From Oceanicella sp. SM1341 (GTDB taxonomy: Bacteria; Pseudomonadota; Alphaproteobacteria; Rhodobacterales; Rhodobacteraceae): a stretch of 64,000 nt of DNA. Each line of letters starts with the position of its first letter. Position 1 is the first letter of the stretch. A model generated the notes under the pieces. It ran no database searches. It saw only the letters and a list, made by a program, of their open reading frames with translations, and was not told the origin of the DNA. This document shows positions 1-12,136 of the stretch, one piece after another. The position numbers and the translations under genes were made by a program. The stretch spans positions 1 through 64,000 of the forward strand of contig NZ_QRGC01000003.1 in assembly GCF_003448965.1 (NCBI RefSeq), read 5' to 3'.

Positions 1-8
1 GGCGCCTC

Positions 9-806
9 GTGGCCGCCCCGCTGCCGGCGCGGCCGCCGGCAGCGCTCCCCGGCCCGCCGCTGCTCTCGCTGCGCGGGCTGTGCCGGCGCCCGGGCGGCGG
101 CGGGGCGCTGCATGGCGTTTCGCTCGATCTTGCCGCCGGGGAATGCCTCGGCCTCACGGGGGAGAGCGGGGCGGGCAAGACCACCCTCGCCCGCGTGATC
201 GCCCGGCTCGCCGATGCCGGGGCCGGCGAGATCCGCCTCGACGGTACCGATATCGGCCGCTGCCCGGCGCGGCGGTTTCACGCCCATCCGGCGCGCGGCG
301 CGGTGCAGCTGGTGTTCCAGGACCCGCTCGACAGTCTCACCCCGCGCCGCCCTGTGGCGCAGGCCATCGCCGAGCCGCTGCGCCGGCTCTCCGGGCTGCG
401 CGGCGCGGCGCTGGAGGCGCGGGTGGCGGCGCTCGCCGAGGCGGTGCAGCTTGCGCCCGCGCTGCTCGGGCGCCTGCCGCACCAGCTCTCGGGCGGGCAG
501 CGCGCCCGGGCCGGGCTCGCCCGCGCCCTCGCGCCGGGGCCCCGGCTGCTGGTGCTCGACGAGCCCACGGCCGCGCTCGACAGCCATGTCCGGGCAGACG
601 TGCTCGCCCTGCTCGCCCGGCTGCGCGCCGAGCGCGGCCTCACCTGCGTGCTGGTGAGCCACGATCTCGCGGTGATCCGGGCGCTGAGTGACCGGGTGGC
701 GGTGATGCAGGCCGGGCGCATTGTCGAGGACGCCCCGGCGGAGCGGTTTTTCACCGCGCCGGAGCACCCGCACAGCCGGGCCCTGCTTGACGCCTCCGCG
801 CTGTAG
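9..806 (+). CDS. ABC transporter ATP-binding protein, oligopeptide/dipeptide type (5' end may lie outside window)
   Basis: This is the cytoplasmic ATPase of an ABC importer, most like the DppF/OppF subunits of peptide or nickel uptake systems. Visible motifs are Walker A GESGAGKTT (about residues 51-59), a Q-loop in VFQDPLDSL (Q104), the signature LSGGQ (160-164), Walker B LLVLDEP (180-186) and the H-loop His in SHD (218). The C-terminal HPHSRALL resembles the HPYTRALL tail usual in peptide-importer ATPases. The GTG at position 9 gives a full-length 265-residue protein, but the frame is open to the window edge, so the true start could be upstream. Partner DppD-like ATPase, permease and binding-protein genes would lie to the left. 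The substrate cannot be read from this subunit. Confidence 0.9.
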   Translation: MAAPLPARPPAALPGPPLLSLRGLCRRPGGGGALHGVSLDLAAGECLGLTGESGAGKTTLARVIARLADAGAGEIRLDGTDIGRCPARRFHAHPARGAVQLVFQDPLDSLTPRRPVAQAIAEPLRRLSGLRGAALEARVAALAEAVQLAPALLGRLPHQLSGGQRARAGLARALAPGPRLLVLDEPTAALDSHVRADVLALLARLRAERGLTCVLVSHDLAVIRALSDRVAVMQAGRIVEDAPAERFFTAPEHPHSRALLDASAL

Positions 807-823
807 GGCCGGTGCGCCGGCCC
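806..823 (+). terminator. GC hairpin at the stop codon of the ABC ATPase gene
   Basis: GGGCCGG and CCGGCCC form a 7-bp stem with a 4-nt loop beginning at the TAG stop codon. No U-tract follows, so this is only a weak candidate for transcript 3'-end formation. Confidence 0.3.
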
Positions 824-1115
824 CGGGGTGGGTGCTGCCACGCGCGTGGAGGGCGATGGATACCGAAGCCCCTGCGCACCACTGCATCATCTCGCCCCCG
901 GCACCTGCGCCAGGCACGGAGGGCCGCGCCCGACCCTTGGGTGGGCGCGGCGCCGCTCGTGGTCAGCGGTTTATCTCAAAAGCTCCGGACGCGGGCTGTG
1001 CGGCGCAAGGCATCGCCGTCGCGCCCTCCCGGGGGGAGGGTCGGGCGCGGCCCGGGCTGGTCGCCCGGGCGCAAGGCTGGGGCCGGGCGCGCTTCGGGGC
1101 TCGCGACGGCCTCGC
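807..1115. other. Intergenic spacer holding one copy of a dispersed inverted-end element
   Basis: No convincing gene is present in these 309 bases between two convergent genes. Most of the spacer is the repeat element at 921-1053 plus conserved flanks, whose sister copy lies at 61859-61990. Confidence 0.7.
921..1053 (+). repeat. Dispersed intergenic element, copy A (17-bp perfect inverted ends)
   Basis: The element starts with GGGCCGCGCCCGACCCT (921-937) and ends with its exact reverse complement (1037-1053). The roughly 99-bp interior matches copy B (61859-61990, opposite orientation) at about four of five positions by hand alignment. Similarity continues on both sides: CCAGGCACG just to the left and GGGCTGGTCGCCCGGGCG to the right, giving an extended unit of about 909-1076. 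There is no plausible coding content. The shape is that of a small non-autonomous or REP/MITE-like element, or of a large structured RNA hairpin. Confidence 0.85.
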
Positions 1116-1925
1116 TCAGCGCAGGCGTGGCGGTTTCGAGGGGTCCATGCCGGGGGCGGCGCCGGGGATGGGCTTCAGCTCGGGCTCGGCGGGCGGCGCG
1201 GGGATCTCGAAGCCGATGCCATGGCGGCGGAAGGCGGCCAGCACCGGGGCGGCCTCGTCGAGGAACAGGATGTCGAGCACGGCGGTGTCCGGGCCTGAAA
1301 GCCGGTGCGTCTCGGCCAGTGCCTCGGCCACGGCGGCGCGCGCCGGCTCCGGCACGCCGGTGAGGGCAAGCACCGGAGCCTCGGCGCCACCGGGATAGAC
1401 CGCGTTCGCGAGCCAGGCGCCGCCCACGATGCCGGCGAGCCCCGCGAGGCGTTCGTCGAGCGCCAGCACCCGCGCCTCGATCACCTTCGGGCGGCCGATG
1501 CGCTCGGGCGCGAGGCTCTCCTCGTCGAGGCCCGCGCCGAGCACCTCGCCCATCCAGCCCAGCGCCTCGGGCGGCAGCAGGATGGAAGAGGGCGCCACGC
1601 CGAGGTTCAGCCCCAGCGTCACCGCGCGCTGGGCGAGCAGGGCCGCCAGCCTGCGGCCGGAGAGCGCGGCATAGGGGGTGGGCGCGTCGACGAATCCGGC
1701 CATGCGGTCTTCCGTGTCGAAGGCGAGCGCCACGTCGCCCTCGGCCGTGGGCAGGATCATCGGGCTGAGGCTGGTGGCGCCGTCGGCCGGCTCCTCGTCG
1801 AGCAGCAGGAACAGCTCGGCCCCCGCCAGCCGCTCGTAGAAGCGCATCCGCGCCGCCACGTCCTCCGGGGCGGCCTCCATCGCCGCATGCGCCGCATCGA
1901 GTGCCGTCTGCCGCTCCGCGCTCAT
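1116..1925 (-). CDS. SseB family protein
   Basis: This 269-residue protein resembles the SseB family, named after an E. coli protein that enhances serine sensitivity; the biochemical role is unknown. Family-like features are the N-terminal helical start (MSAERQTALDAAHAAM), the segment ELFLLLDEEPA, the LAFDTEDRMAGFVD stretch and the LGVAPSSILLPPEALGWM region. The C-terminal part (VLDILFLDEAAPVLAAFRRHG) matches the longer two-domain form seen in Rhodobacterales. The ATG at 1925 is chosen; another ATG at 1937 is equally in frame. The frame continues upstream to 2276, but that part overlaps the hydrolase gene and has poor residue composition. It is convergent with the ABC gene. No signal peptide is seen, so it is probably cytoplasmic. 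Confidence 0.75.
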   Translation of the reverse strand: MSAERQTALDAAHAAMEAAPEDVAARMRFYERLAGAELFLLLDEEPADGATSLSPMILPTAEGDVALAFDTEDRMAGFVDAPTPYAALSGRRLAALLAQRAVTLGLNLGVAPSSILLPPEALGWMGEVLGAGLDEESLAPERIGRPKVIEARVLALDERLAGLAGIVGGAWLANAVYPGGAEAPVLALTGVPEPARAAVAEALAETHRLSGPDTAVLDILFLDEAAPVLAAFRRHGIGFEIPAPPAEPELKPIPGAAPGMDPSKPPRLR

Positions 1926-2106
1926 CGCCTGCCTCATCGCCTGTGGGACCGCACGCCGCGGCCGCTTCCCCGCCGGGATGACCCATTCCGCCGCCGGGAG
2001 CAACCCCCCTGCCCCCCGGCTGCGCGGGCGCCCGCAGCGGCCGGCGCCCGCGCAGCCGGGCGACAGCGGACGCGGCGGGGGCTTCCCGCGCGGTGGGCCC
2101 TGCCCG

Positions 2107-3051
2107 TCAGTCCCCGGCCTGTTCCAGCACCCAGTCCGCCACGTCCGCATGCACGGTGGCCGCGTCGAGGTCGCGCAGCAGCATGTGCCAGCCATCGGAC
2201 ATGAAGGCGAAGCGCTTCTCGCCCGGCAGCGCCGCGTAGGCGGCGCGCACGGGGTCTTCCGGCACCACTTCGTCATGGGCGCCGTAGACCATAAGCGTGG
2301 GCAGCGGGCTGGTGGGGGCGGCGGCGACTGCGCGGTCCATCAGCCGCACGAGCCCCATGAAATCCCGGCTGGCCGGGGCGTGGATGACGAGCGGGTCGGC
2401 GGCGAGGGCCTGGAGCATGGGGATGTTGTCGGAAGGCTGGATGCGCACCACGCCGTCACCGGTCCAGCGCTTGTCGGGCACCAGCTGCTCGACGATCCAG
2501 GCCGAGGCGCGGTAGGGCAGCGGCAGCGTGCTCCCGCCCCAGACGGCGGGCGCGAGCAGCACGAGGCCCGAAGCCTCCGGCAGCCGCCCCTCGCCCGCCG
2601 CCGCCAGCGCCACGCCGCCGCCCATGGAATGGCCGAGCACGAAGAGCGGCAGGCCGGGGTGGCGGGCGGCCACGGCGCGGGCCACCTCGGCGAGGTCGTC
2701 GATCAGGGCGCCGGGGCCGGGCCACTCACCGTGGTCGGCGTTGTGGCCGAAGCCGCGCTGGTCATAGGCATAGAGCTCGAGGCCGCGCGCCGCCCAGGCG
2801 GGCCCGGCCTGGGCGAAGGTGGAGGCGGCATAGTCGCCATAGCCGTGCAGCCCGAGGACGACCGCCCGCGGCGCGCCCTCCGCCGGCCAGTGGACCAGCG
2901 GCAGGGCCACGCCCTCGGCCTCCACCCGCTCGCCCGAGAGCCGCACCGGGCCGAGGGGGCCGGCCTCGGGCGGCGGCGCGCAGCCTGCCAACAGCGCCAG
3001 CAGGGCGGCCACCTTCAGGGCAACAGCCGGGAAATCTCGCCACGCAGCCAC
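2107..3051 (-). CDS. Alpha/beta hydrolase lipoprotein (monoacylglycerol lipase / lysophospholipase-like)
   Basis: This 314-residue alpha/beta-hydrolase probably cleaves lipid or other ester bonds at the membrane. The N-terminus (hydrophobic AALLALLAGC) contains a lipobox with Cys24, so the mature protein should be a lipoprotein. The nucleophile elbow is GHSMGG (Ser142). The acid (in VYGAHDEVV) and His (in SDGWHMLL) follow in the usual order. GLHGYGDY near residue 68 matches the oxyanion-hole HGxG of the Hydrolase_4/lysophospholipase family. The chosen ATG lies 37 nt inside the upstream glycosylase gene. A GTG at 3012, just after that gene's stop, would leave too little N-region for export. 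The substrate is unknown. Confidence 0.85.
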   Translation of the reverse strand: MAAWRDFPAVALKVAALLALLAGCAPPPEAGPLGPVRLSGERVEAEGVALPLVHWPAEGAPRAVVLGLHGYGDYAASTFAQAGPAWAARGLELYAYDQRGFGHNADHGEWPGPGALIDDLAEVARAVAARHPGLPLFVLGHSMGGGVALAAAGEGRLPEASGLVLLAPAVWGGSTLPLPYRASAWIVEQLVPDKRWTGDGVVRIQPSDNIPMLQALAADPLVIHAPASRDFMGLVRLMDRAVAAAPTSPLPTLMVYGAHDEVVPEDPVRAAYAALPGEKRFAFMSDGWHMLLRDLDAATVHADVADWVLEQAGD

Positions 3052-3611
3052 GGCACCACCTCCTCCTCGAACCAGGGGTTACGCTTCAGCCAACCCGTGT
3101 TGCGCCAGGATGGATGCGGCAACGGCAGAAGGTGCGGCAACCGGGCGCGCCAGTCCGCCACCGTCTCGGTGACCGGGCGGCGGCGACCCAGGTGCCAGGC
3201 CTGCGCATGCCCGCCGATCAGCAGCGTGAGCTGCACCTGCGGCATCACCGCGAGCGCCCGCGCCCGCCAGGTGGCCGCACAGATGGCGGGCGGCGGCAGG
3301 TCGGCGCCGCGGGCGTCGTAGCCGGGAAAGCACAGGCCCATGGGCAGGATGGCGAAGCGCGATCGGTCGTAGAAGGCGGCACGGTCCACCCCCAGCCAGC
3401 TGCGCAGCCGGTCGCCGGAGGCATCGTCGAAGGGCAGGCCCGAGGCATGCACCCGCGCGCCCGGCGCCTGGCCCGCGATCAGCACAGGCGCGGTGGCGGA
3501 GAGATGCGCCACCGGGCGGGGCGCATGCCGGGTGCGCGTGGCGGCAAAGCGCTCCGCGCAGATGCGGCAGGCGGCGATCTCCGCGCCGAGGCTCTCCACC
3601 GTGTCGCTCAT
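3015..3611 (-). CDS. Uracil-DNA glycosylase superfamily protein
   Basis: The 198-residue protein belongs to the uracil-DNA glycosylase superfamily in the broad COG1573 sense and may remove damaged bases. It has a motif-1-like GQAPGARVHASGLPFDD (about 47-63), the central LPMGLCFPGYD segment, LTLLIGGHAQAWHL, and the C-terminal LPLPHPSWRN that corresponds to the conserved HPS/HPR loop. Only CRIC remains of the N-terminal cysteine region, so a complete iron-sulfur site like that of family 4/5 enzymes is not obvious. It overlaps the hydrolase gene downstream by 37 nt and abuts the beta-lactamase-fold gene upstream with a 4-nt ATGA overlap (stop at 3608, start at 3611), which suggests one transcript. 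Catalytic activity is not proven by the sequence. Confidence 0.85.
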   Translation of the reverse strand: MSDTVESLGAEIAACRICAERFAATRTRHAPRPVAHLSATAPVLIAGQAPGARVHASGLPFDDASGDRLRSWLGVDRAAFYDRSRFAILPMGLCFPGYDARGADLPPPAICAATWRARALAVMPQVQLTLLIGGHAQAWHLGRRRPVTETVADWRARLPHLLPLPHPSWRNTGWLKRNPWFEEEVVPWLRGEISRLLP

Positions 3612-4498
3612 GCAGCCCCGCCGAGGGCGCAGGCGGCGCGCAGGGTGACATCGGCCTCCACCGGCCCGGAGGTGACGGCGATGGCGCCGGAGGGAAAGCG
3701 GAAGGCGGCGAGCGTGCTGCCCGGGCCCCCACCCCCGTGCCCCTCGACAAGAACCGGGCCGCGGCCCGCATCGAGCGTGCCGGCCATCAGCCCCAGCCCG
3801 TAGGCGGGAGTGACCCAGGGCGGCGGTACCGCCATCTCCACCCGCGTGCCGTCGCGCATGGCGGCGAGGGAGGCGGGGCCGATCAGCCGGCCGTCAAAGA
3901 GCGCGCCCAGCGCCTGCGCCGCCTCCCCCACCGGGCCGATGAGCGTGCCGTGATAGACCCAGCCGGGGTGATAGGCCTGCCCGCCGGGAAAGGCGGTGCG
4001 CGCCATGTCCTGCCGGGTTTCGGCCAGCCGTGCGGTAAGGCCCAGCGGCGCGAAGAGCTCCGCCAGCAGGGTGCCGAGGCCCTTCCCCTCCGCGGCCTCG
4101 AGGTGCCGGCGCAGCAGCAGGTAGCCGACGTTGGAATAGGCGAAGGGCGCGGGCGCCGGCCCGGCGGGAGGGAGGCGCGCGAGCATCTCCTCGGCCGTCC
4201 AGGGCTCCTCGTTCGCGGCCACGGCGGCGGAATAGGCGGGCAGGCCGTAGTAATCCGGCAGGCCGGCGCGATGGGCGAGGATCTGGCGCGGGGTCGCGGC
4301 GTGGCCCGGCAGCGGCGCGTCGAGCGAAAGCCGCCCGGCTTCGGCCGCGCGCAGCACCAGCACGGCGATGAAGGTCTTGGTGAGGCTCCACCACGGCACC
4401 GGGCTGTCGGCCGCAAGCCCTTCGCCCGTGCAGCCGCGGCGCAGCGCGCCGTCCGGGCTGCGCAGGGCCCGGATAAGGCCGTCGGCCAGCGCTGTCAC
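3608..4498 (-). CDS. Serine beta-lactamase-fold hydrolase (class C / esterase-like)
   Basis: This 296-residue protein is in the beta-lactamase/D-alanyl-D-alanine peptidase superfamily (PF00144). The catalytic tetrad SLTK (Ser38, Lys41) and the second motif YSN (about residue 115, in [11 protein letters not shown]) are intact. The HxG-like motif is in [16 protein letters not shown]. No signal peptide is visible, so it is more likely a cytoplasmic esterase or peptidase than a resistance enzyme. The GTG start at 4498 overlaps the stop of mtgA (GTGA), implying translational coupling. The open frame extends upstream to 5245, but that part is the shadow of mtgA. Confidence 0.85.
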   Translation of the reverse strand: MTALADGLIRALRSPDGALRRGCTGEGLAADSPVPWWSLTKTFIAVLVLRAAEAGRLSLDAPLPGHAATPRQILAHRAGLPDYYGLPAYSAAVAANEEPWTAEEMLARLPPAGPAPAPFAYSNVGYLLLRRHLEAAEGKGLGTLLAELFAPLGLTARLAETRQDMARTAFPGGQAYHPGWVYHGTLIGPVGEAAQALGALFDGRLIGPASLAAMRDGTRVEMAVPPPWVTPAYGLGLMAGTLDAGRGPVLVEGHGGGGPGSTLAAFRFPSGAIAVTSGPVEADVTLRAACALGGAA

Positions 4499-5208
4499 CG
4501 CTCGACCTCGAAACAGGCGGAGCGCTTCTCGGCCAGCAGGGTTTCCGCGCCGCGGGCGATGCTGTTGGCCCGGCGCTGCACGAAATCGGTGGCGCGGGCG
4601 GCGGAGCGGCCCTTCGGGTCGGGCAGGATGGCGGCGATGCGCGCCGCCTGGCCGAGGCTGAGCCCCACGGCGGAAGTGTCGAAGTAGCGCTGCGCCGCGG
4701 CCTCCACGCCGAAGACGCCCTCGTCCATCTCGGCGATGTTGAGATACACCTCCATGATGCGCGCCTTGGGCCAGGTGAGCTCGATGAGCACGGTGAAGCC
4801 CGCCTCCAGCCCCTTGCGCAGCCAGCTGCGCCCCTGCCAGAGGAAGGCGTTCTTCGCCACCTGCTGGGAGATGGTGGAGGCGCCGCGCAGCCGCGAGGTG
4901 TCGGCCATCGCATCGCGGATGGCGTCGAGGTCGAAACCCCAATGGGCGCAGAAATGCGCGTCCTCCGCGGCGGCGGCGGCGCGCGGCATCCAGGGGCTCA
5001 TCTCCTCGAGGCTCACCCAGTCGCGGCGGATCTCGCCCAGCCGCACCCATTCCGAAACCTGGTAGGGTGTCACCGGCGGGTTCACGAAACGGTAGAGCAG
5101 CACCCAGAGCAGGCAGAGCACCGCGAGGCGGAGCGCCCAGCGGAAGGCGAAGCGCAGCACGAAGCGCAGCGGCCGGGGCAGGCGCAGGCGAAGCCGGGAG
5201 CGCTTCAT
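4495..5208 (-). CDS. mtgA: Monofunctional biosynthetic peptidoglycan transglycosylase
   Basis: MtgA polymerises lipid II into glycan strands at the outer face of the inner membrane. The 237-residue product has a basic N-terminus followed by one membrane anchor (about residues 18-40, ending in LLWVLLYRF). The GT51 domain shows [12 protein letters not shown], which contains the catalytic Glu (EDxxFxxHxG), then [36 protein letters not shown] and [15 protein letters not shown]. No penicillin-binding domain follows, and the length matches monofunctional family members. ATG 5208 is preferred to an in-frame GTG at 5223. It lies 75 nt after gltB on the same strand and is coupled to the downstream hydrolase gene. 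Confidence 0.95.
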   Translation of the reverse strand: MKRSRLRLRLPRPLRFVLRFAFRWALRLAVLCLLWVLLYRFVNPPVTPYQVSEWVRLGEIRRDWVSLEEMSPWMPRAAAAAEDAHFCAHWGFDLDAIRDAMADTSRLRGASTISQQVAKNAFLWQGRSWLRKGLEAGFTVLIELTWPKARIMEVYLNIAEMDEGVFGVEAAAQRYFDTSAVGLSLGQAARIAAILPDPKGRSAARATDFVQRRANSIARGAETLLAEKRSACFEVER

Positions 5209-5236
5209 CCGGCCGTCCCGCACCCGGGCAGGCAGT

Positions 5237-5266
5237 GGCCGGCACCCCCGGACAGGGGCGCCGGCC
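5237..5266 (-). terminator. Stem-loop between gltB and mtgA
   Basis: GGCCGGC and GCCGGCC pair outside a CCCC/GGGG inner stem with a short loop, located just after the gltB stop codon. The minus strand has no U-tract after it, so it could be a processing or attenuation element rather than a full terminator. Confidence 0.4.
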
Positions 5267-5283
5267 GGAACGTCATGTCGGCG

Positions 5284-9816
<4,533 letters not shown>

Positions 9817-9871
9817 GGCTGGTCTCCTCTCAGAAACGGGCGGCCCCTCTGGCGGGGCGTTGAAATCGGGG

Positions 9872-9996
9872 GCCGGCAGGGCCGGCGCGGTATCGGGGAG
9901 CCGGCACGGACCGGCGGGATCTTGGTGCCGGCACGGGCCGGCGGGTCTTCATGCCGGCGGGGCCGGCAGGATTTCATGCCGGCGGCGCCGGCGGGC
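9872..9996. repeat. Tandem hairpin array, 5 units, in the gltB leader
   Basis: Five consecutive units begin at 9872, 9900, 9927, 9953 and 9978, so the spacing runs 28, 27, 26, 25. Each starts with a palindromic pair of GCCGGC arms (GCCGGC-N3-GCCGGC, with small variations) followed by a linker resembling GGGATTTCAT. The array lies between the GFA gene and gltB, within the likely gltB leader on the minus strand. The unit design resembles the 27-bp array at 43030-43181. Confidence 0.85.
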
Positions 9997-10043
9997 AGTG
10001 CAGAAGCGGCCGGGGCTTTCCCCCGGCCCGGCGCCTGGCCGGC

Positions 10044-10466
10044 TCAGCCGAGGGTGGCGAAGAAGGCCTCGGCCTCGGCGGCGGTCATGCGCTTCAGCTC
10101 GCCGGCAAAGGCATAGGCCCCGGCGGTGCGGTCATGGAAGATTTCGCCGCCCAGCTTCAGCCCGTCGAGCGTGTCGAGCGTGCCCACCGCCACGTGCCAC
10201 TCGCCGGCCAGCTTGCCGGCCTTGAGGCGGTAGAACAGGCTCGCGCCGCAGGTCGCGCAGAAGCCGCGCTGGCCCCAGTCGGAGGACTCGAACCATTTCA
10301 GCGCCTCGCCCGTCACGGTGAGGTCGTCCTTCGCCACGGTGAGCGCCATCATCACCGAGCCGGTCCAGTGGCGGCACTGGTCGCAGTGGCAGGCGCCGAA
10401 CGTGTCGCCGCTCTGCGCGATCTCGTAGCTGACGGCCCCGCAGAGGCAGCGTCCGGTGCGGCTCAT
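10044..10466 (-). CDS. GFA family (glutathione-dependent formaldehyde-activating enzyme-like) zinc protein
   Basis: This 140-residue protein has the GFA/CENP-V fold (PF04828). Zinc ligands are visible as CLC (Cys7, Cys9), CHCDQC (Cys26, Cys28, Cys31) and CATC. The middle holds the family-typical FESSDWGQRGFCATCGASLFY, and DRTAGAYAFAG is near the C-terminus. GFA proteins bind zinc and often glutathione, but the substrate is rarely known. It sits between gltD and gltB on the same strand, in or near the gltD stop codon (gltD ends at 10480; an alternative GTG-type start at 10493 would overlap it). The Met at 10466 matches other family members. Any role in glutamate synthase function is inference from position. 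Confidence 0.9.
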   Translation of the reverse strand: MSRTGRCLCGAVSYEIAQSGDTFGACHCDQCRHWTGSVMMALTVAKDDLTVTGEALKWFESSDWGQRGFCATCGASLFYRLKAGKLAGEWHVAVGTLDTLDGLKLGGEIFHDRTAGAYAFAGELKRMTAAEAEAFFATLG

Positions 10467-10479
10467 TGCGCCCCCTCCC

Positions 10480-11919
10480 CTACTCGGCGGCAACGCGCGC
10501 CGCGCAGGCCGCGAAGTGCTTGAGGATGCTCTGTGCCGCGTCGCGGCCGTCGCGGATCGCCCAGACCACCAGCGAGGCGCCGCGCACGATGTCGCCCACC
10601 GCGAACACGCCCTCGAGGCTGGTCTGGTGGGTCTGGAAATCGGCCTTCACCGTGCCCCAGCGCGTCACCTCCAGGCCGGGGGTGTTCCAGAGCGCCGGCA
10701 GGTCCTCGGGCTCGAAGCCGAGCGCCTTGACCACCAGCTCGGCATCCTCGGTGTAATCCGCGCCGGGGATCTCCTCGGGCGAGCGGCGGCCGGTGGCATC
10801 GGGCGAGCCGAGGCGCATCTTCGCCACCCGCACGCCGGAGACCGAGCCCTCGCCGGTGAAGCCGCGCGGGGCGGCGAGCCAGACGAACTCGACCCCCTCC
10901 TCCTCGGCGTTCTGCGTCTCGCGCTGGGAGCCGGGCATGTTCGCCCGGTCGCGGCGGTAGAGGCATTTCACCGAGGTGGCGCCCTGGCGGATGGCGGTGC
11001 GCACGCAGTCCATCGCCGTGTCGCCGCCGCCGATGACGACCACGCGCTTGCCGGCGGCGTTCAGCTCGCCGCTGTCGTATTCCGGCACCTCGTCGCCGAA
11101 GCCGACGCGGTTGGAGGCGGTGAGATAGTCGATGGCGCGCACGATGCCGCCCAGCCCCGCGCCGGGCCCGCCCAGGTCGCGCGACTTGTAGACGCCGGTG
11201 GCGATCAGCACCGCGTCATGCTTGCCGCGGATCTCGGCGAAGGAGATGTCCTCGCCCACGTTGCAGTTCATCACGAAGGTGACGCCCGCGGCCTCGAGCT
11301 GGGCGATGCGGCGCAGCACGATATCCTTTTCCAGCTTGAAGCCGGGGATGCCGTAGGTCATCAGCCCGCCGCCGCGGTCGTAGCGGTCATAGACGGTGAC
11401 CTGCACGCCGCGCTTGCGCAGCTGCTCGGCCGCCGCCAGGCCGCCCGGGCCGGCGCCGATGATGCCCACGCTCTCCTCGCGCTCGGCGGCGGGGGCGATG
11501 GGCTTCACCCAGCCTTCCACCCAGGCGGTGTCGGTGAGGTATTTCTCCACCGAGCCGATGGTCACCGTGCCGTGGCCGGACTGCTCGATCACGCAGTTGC
11601 CCTCGCACAGCCGGTCCTGCGGGCAGATGCGGCCGCAGATCTCGGGGAAGGTGTTGGTGGCCTGCGACAGCTCGTAGGCCTCCTGCAGCCGGCCCTCGGC
11701 GGTGAGGCGGAGCCAGTCGGGGATGTTGTTGTGCAGCGGGCAATGCGTCTGGCAGTAGGGCACGCCGCATTGCGAGCAGCGGCCGGCCTGCTCGGCGGCC
11801 TTCTCTGCCGCGTATTCCTGGTAGATCTCGTCGAAATCCGCGGTGCGCTCGTCCGCGGTACGCTTCTCGGGCATGGACCGGGGGACGGTCACGAATTTCA
11901 ACATACGGGTCTGGGCCAT
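10480..11919 (-). CDS. gltD: Glutamate synthase (NADPH) small subunit
   Basis: GltD is the flavoprotein that passes electrons from NADPH through FAD and iron-sulfur clusters to GltB. The 479-residue protein has the N-terminal cluster motif CSQCGVPYCQTHCP with the later CGRICPQDRLCEGNC, an FAD Rossmann motif GIIGAGPGGLAAAEQL, and a second nucleotide site VVIGGGDTAMDC for NADPH. The C-terminal GVFAVGDIVRGASLVVWAI closes the FAD site. The length is normal. It is the first gene of the glt run, and its upstream region (11920-12136) is the most A+T-rich part of the neighbourhood. Two matching 20-bp dyads there suggest dedicated regulation. Confidence 0.97.
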   Translation of the reverse strand: MAQTRMLKFVTVPRSMPEKRTADERTADFDEIYQEYAAEKAAEQAGRCSQCGVPYCQTHCPLHNNIPDWLRLTAEGRLQEAYELSQATNTFPEICGRICPQDRLCEGNCVIEQSGHGTVTIGSVEKYLTDTAWVEGWVKPIAPAAEREESVGIIGAGPGGLAAAEQLRKRGVQVTVYDRYDRGGGLMTYGIPGFKLEKDIVLRRIAQLEAAGVTFVMNCNVGEDISFAEIRGKHDAVLIATGVYKSRDLGGPGAGLGGIVRAIDYLTASNRVGFGDEVPEYDSGELNAAGKRVVVIGGGDTAMDCVRTAIRQGATSVKCLYRRDRANMPGSQRETQNAEEEGVEFVWLAAPRGFTGEGSVSGVRVAKMRLGSPDATGRRSPEEIPGADYTEDAELVVKALGFEPEDLPALWNTPGLEVTRWGTVKADFQTHQTSLEGVFAVGDIVRGASLVVWAIRDGRDAAQSILKHFAACAARVAAE

Positions 11920-12011
11920 GGCCTTTGCCTCCCTGCCTGAAGATGCGCAGCCCGGAACCCGCCGCTGGCGGCGTTTCGGGCGCAGGAAGGAATATCCGCA
12001 GTCACGGAGAA

Positions 12012-12042
12012 ATAAAAGTCAGCAATGCTGACCTATTCTCAA
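12012..12042 (-). promoter_or_regulatory. Candidate gltD promoter overlapping the proximal dyad
   Basis: On the minus strand TTGAGA (12037-12042) is followed, after 17-19 nt, by an AT-rich -10-like region (ACTTTT or TTTTAT, 12012-12019). The proximal dyad occupies the spacer, as expected for a regulated promoter. The exact -10 is ambiguous. Confidence 0.4.
12016..12035. promoter_or_regulatory. Proximal operator-like dyad upstream of gltD
   Basis: The site contains the perfect dyad GTCAGC-AAT-GCTGAC. It matches the site at 12090-12109 at 17 of 20 positions. The two centres are 74 bp apart, about seven helical turns, so a protein bound at both would sit on the same DNA face. The regulator is not identifiable from sequence. 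Confidence 0.65.
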
Positions 12043-12089
12043 TTATCGGCCACTTAACGGTCCATTGAGAGAGGATTATCGCGAAATTT

Positions 12090-12109
12090 AGGTCAGCACC
12101 GCTTACCTA
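12090..12109. promoter_or_regulatory. Distal operator-like dyad upstream of gltD
   Basis: AGGTCAGC-ACC-GCTTACCT is an imperfect dyad (seven of eight pairs) and a near copy of the proximal site. It lies between the uppP stop and the gltD promoter. Confidence 0.6.
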
Positions 12110-12136
12110 CCGTGCGATTCCCCGGGAAAACCGCCC

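Noticed and set aside
921-1053. Insertion sequence remnant with transposase
   Set aside because: The element is too short for a transposase gene and no transposase motif is readable in any frame, so it is listed as a repeat only.
3608-5245. A 545-codon minus-strand frame read as one fused protein
   Set aside because: Only the part from 4498 is a beta-lactamase-fold protein. The upstream part overlaps mtgA in another frame and has no family features.
9872-9996. CRISPR or riboswitch in the gltB leader
   Set aside because: There are no unique spacers and no match I could see to a known riboswitch core. It is a hairpin array.
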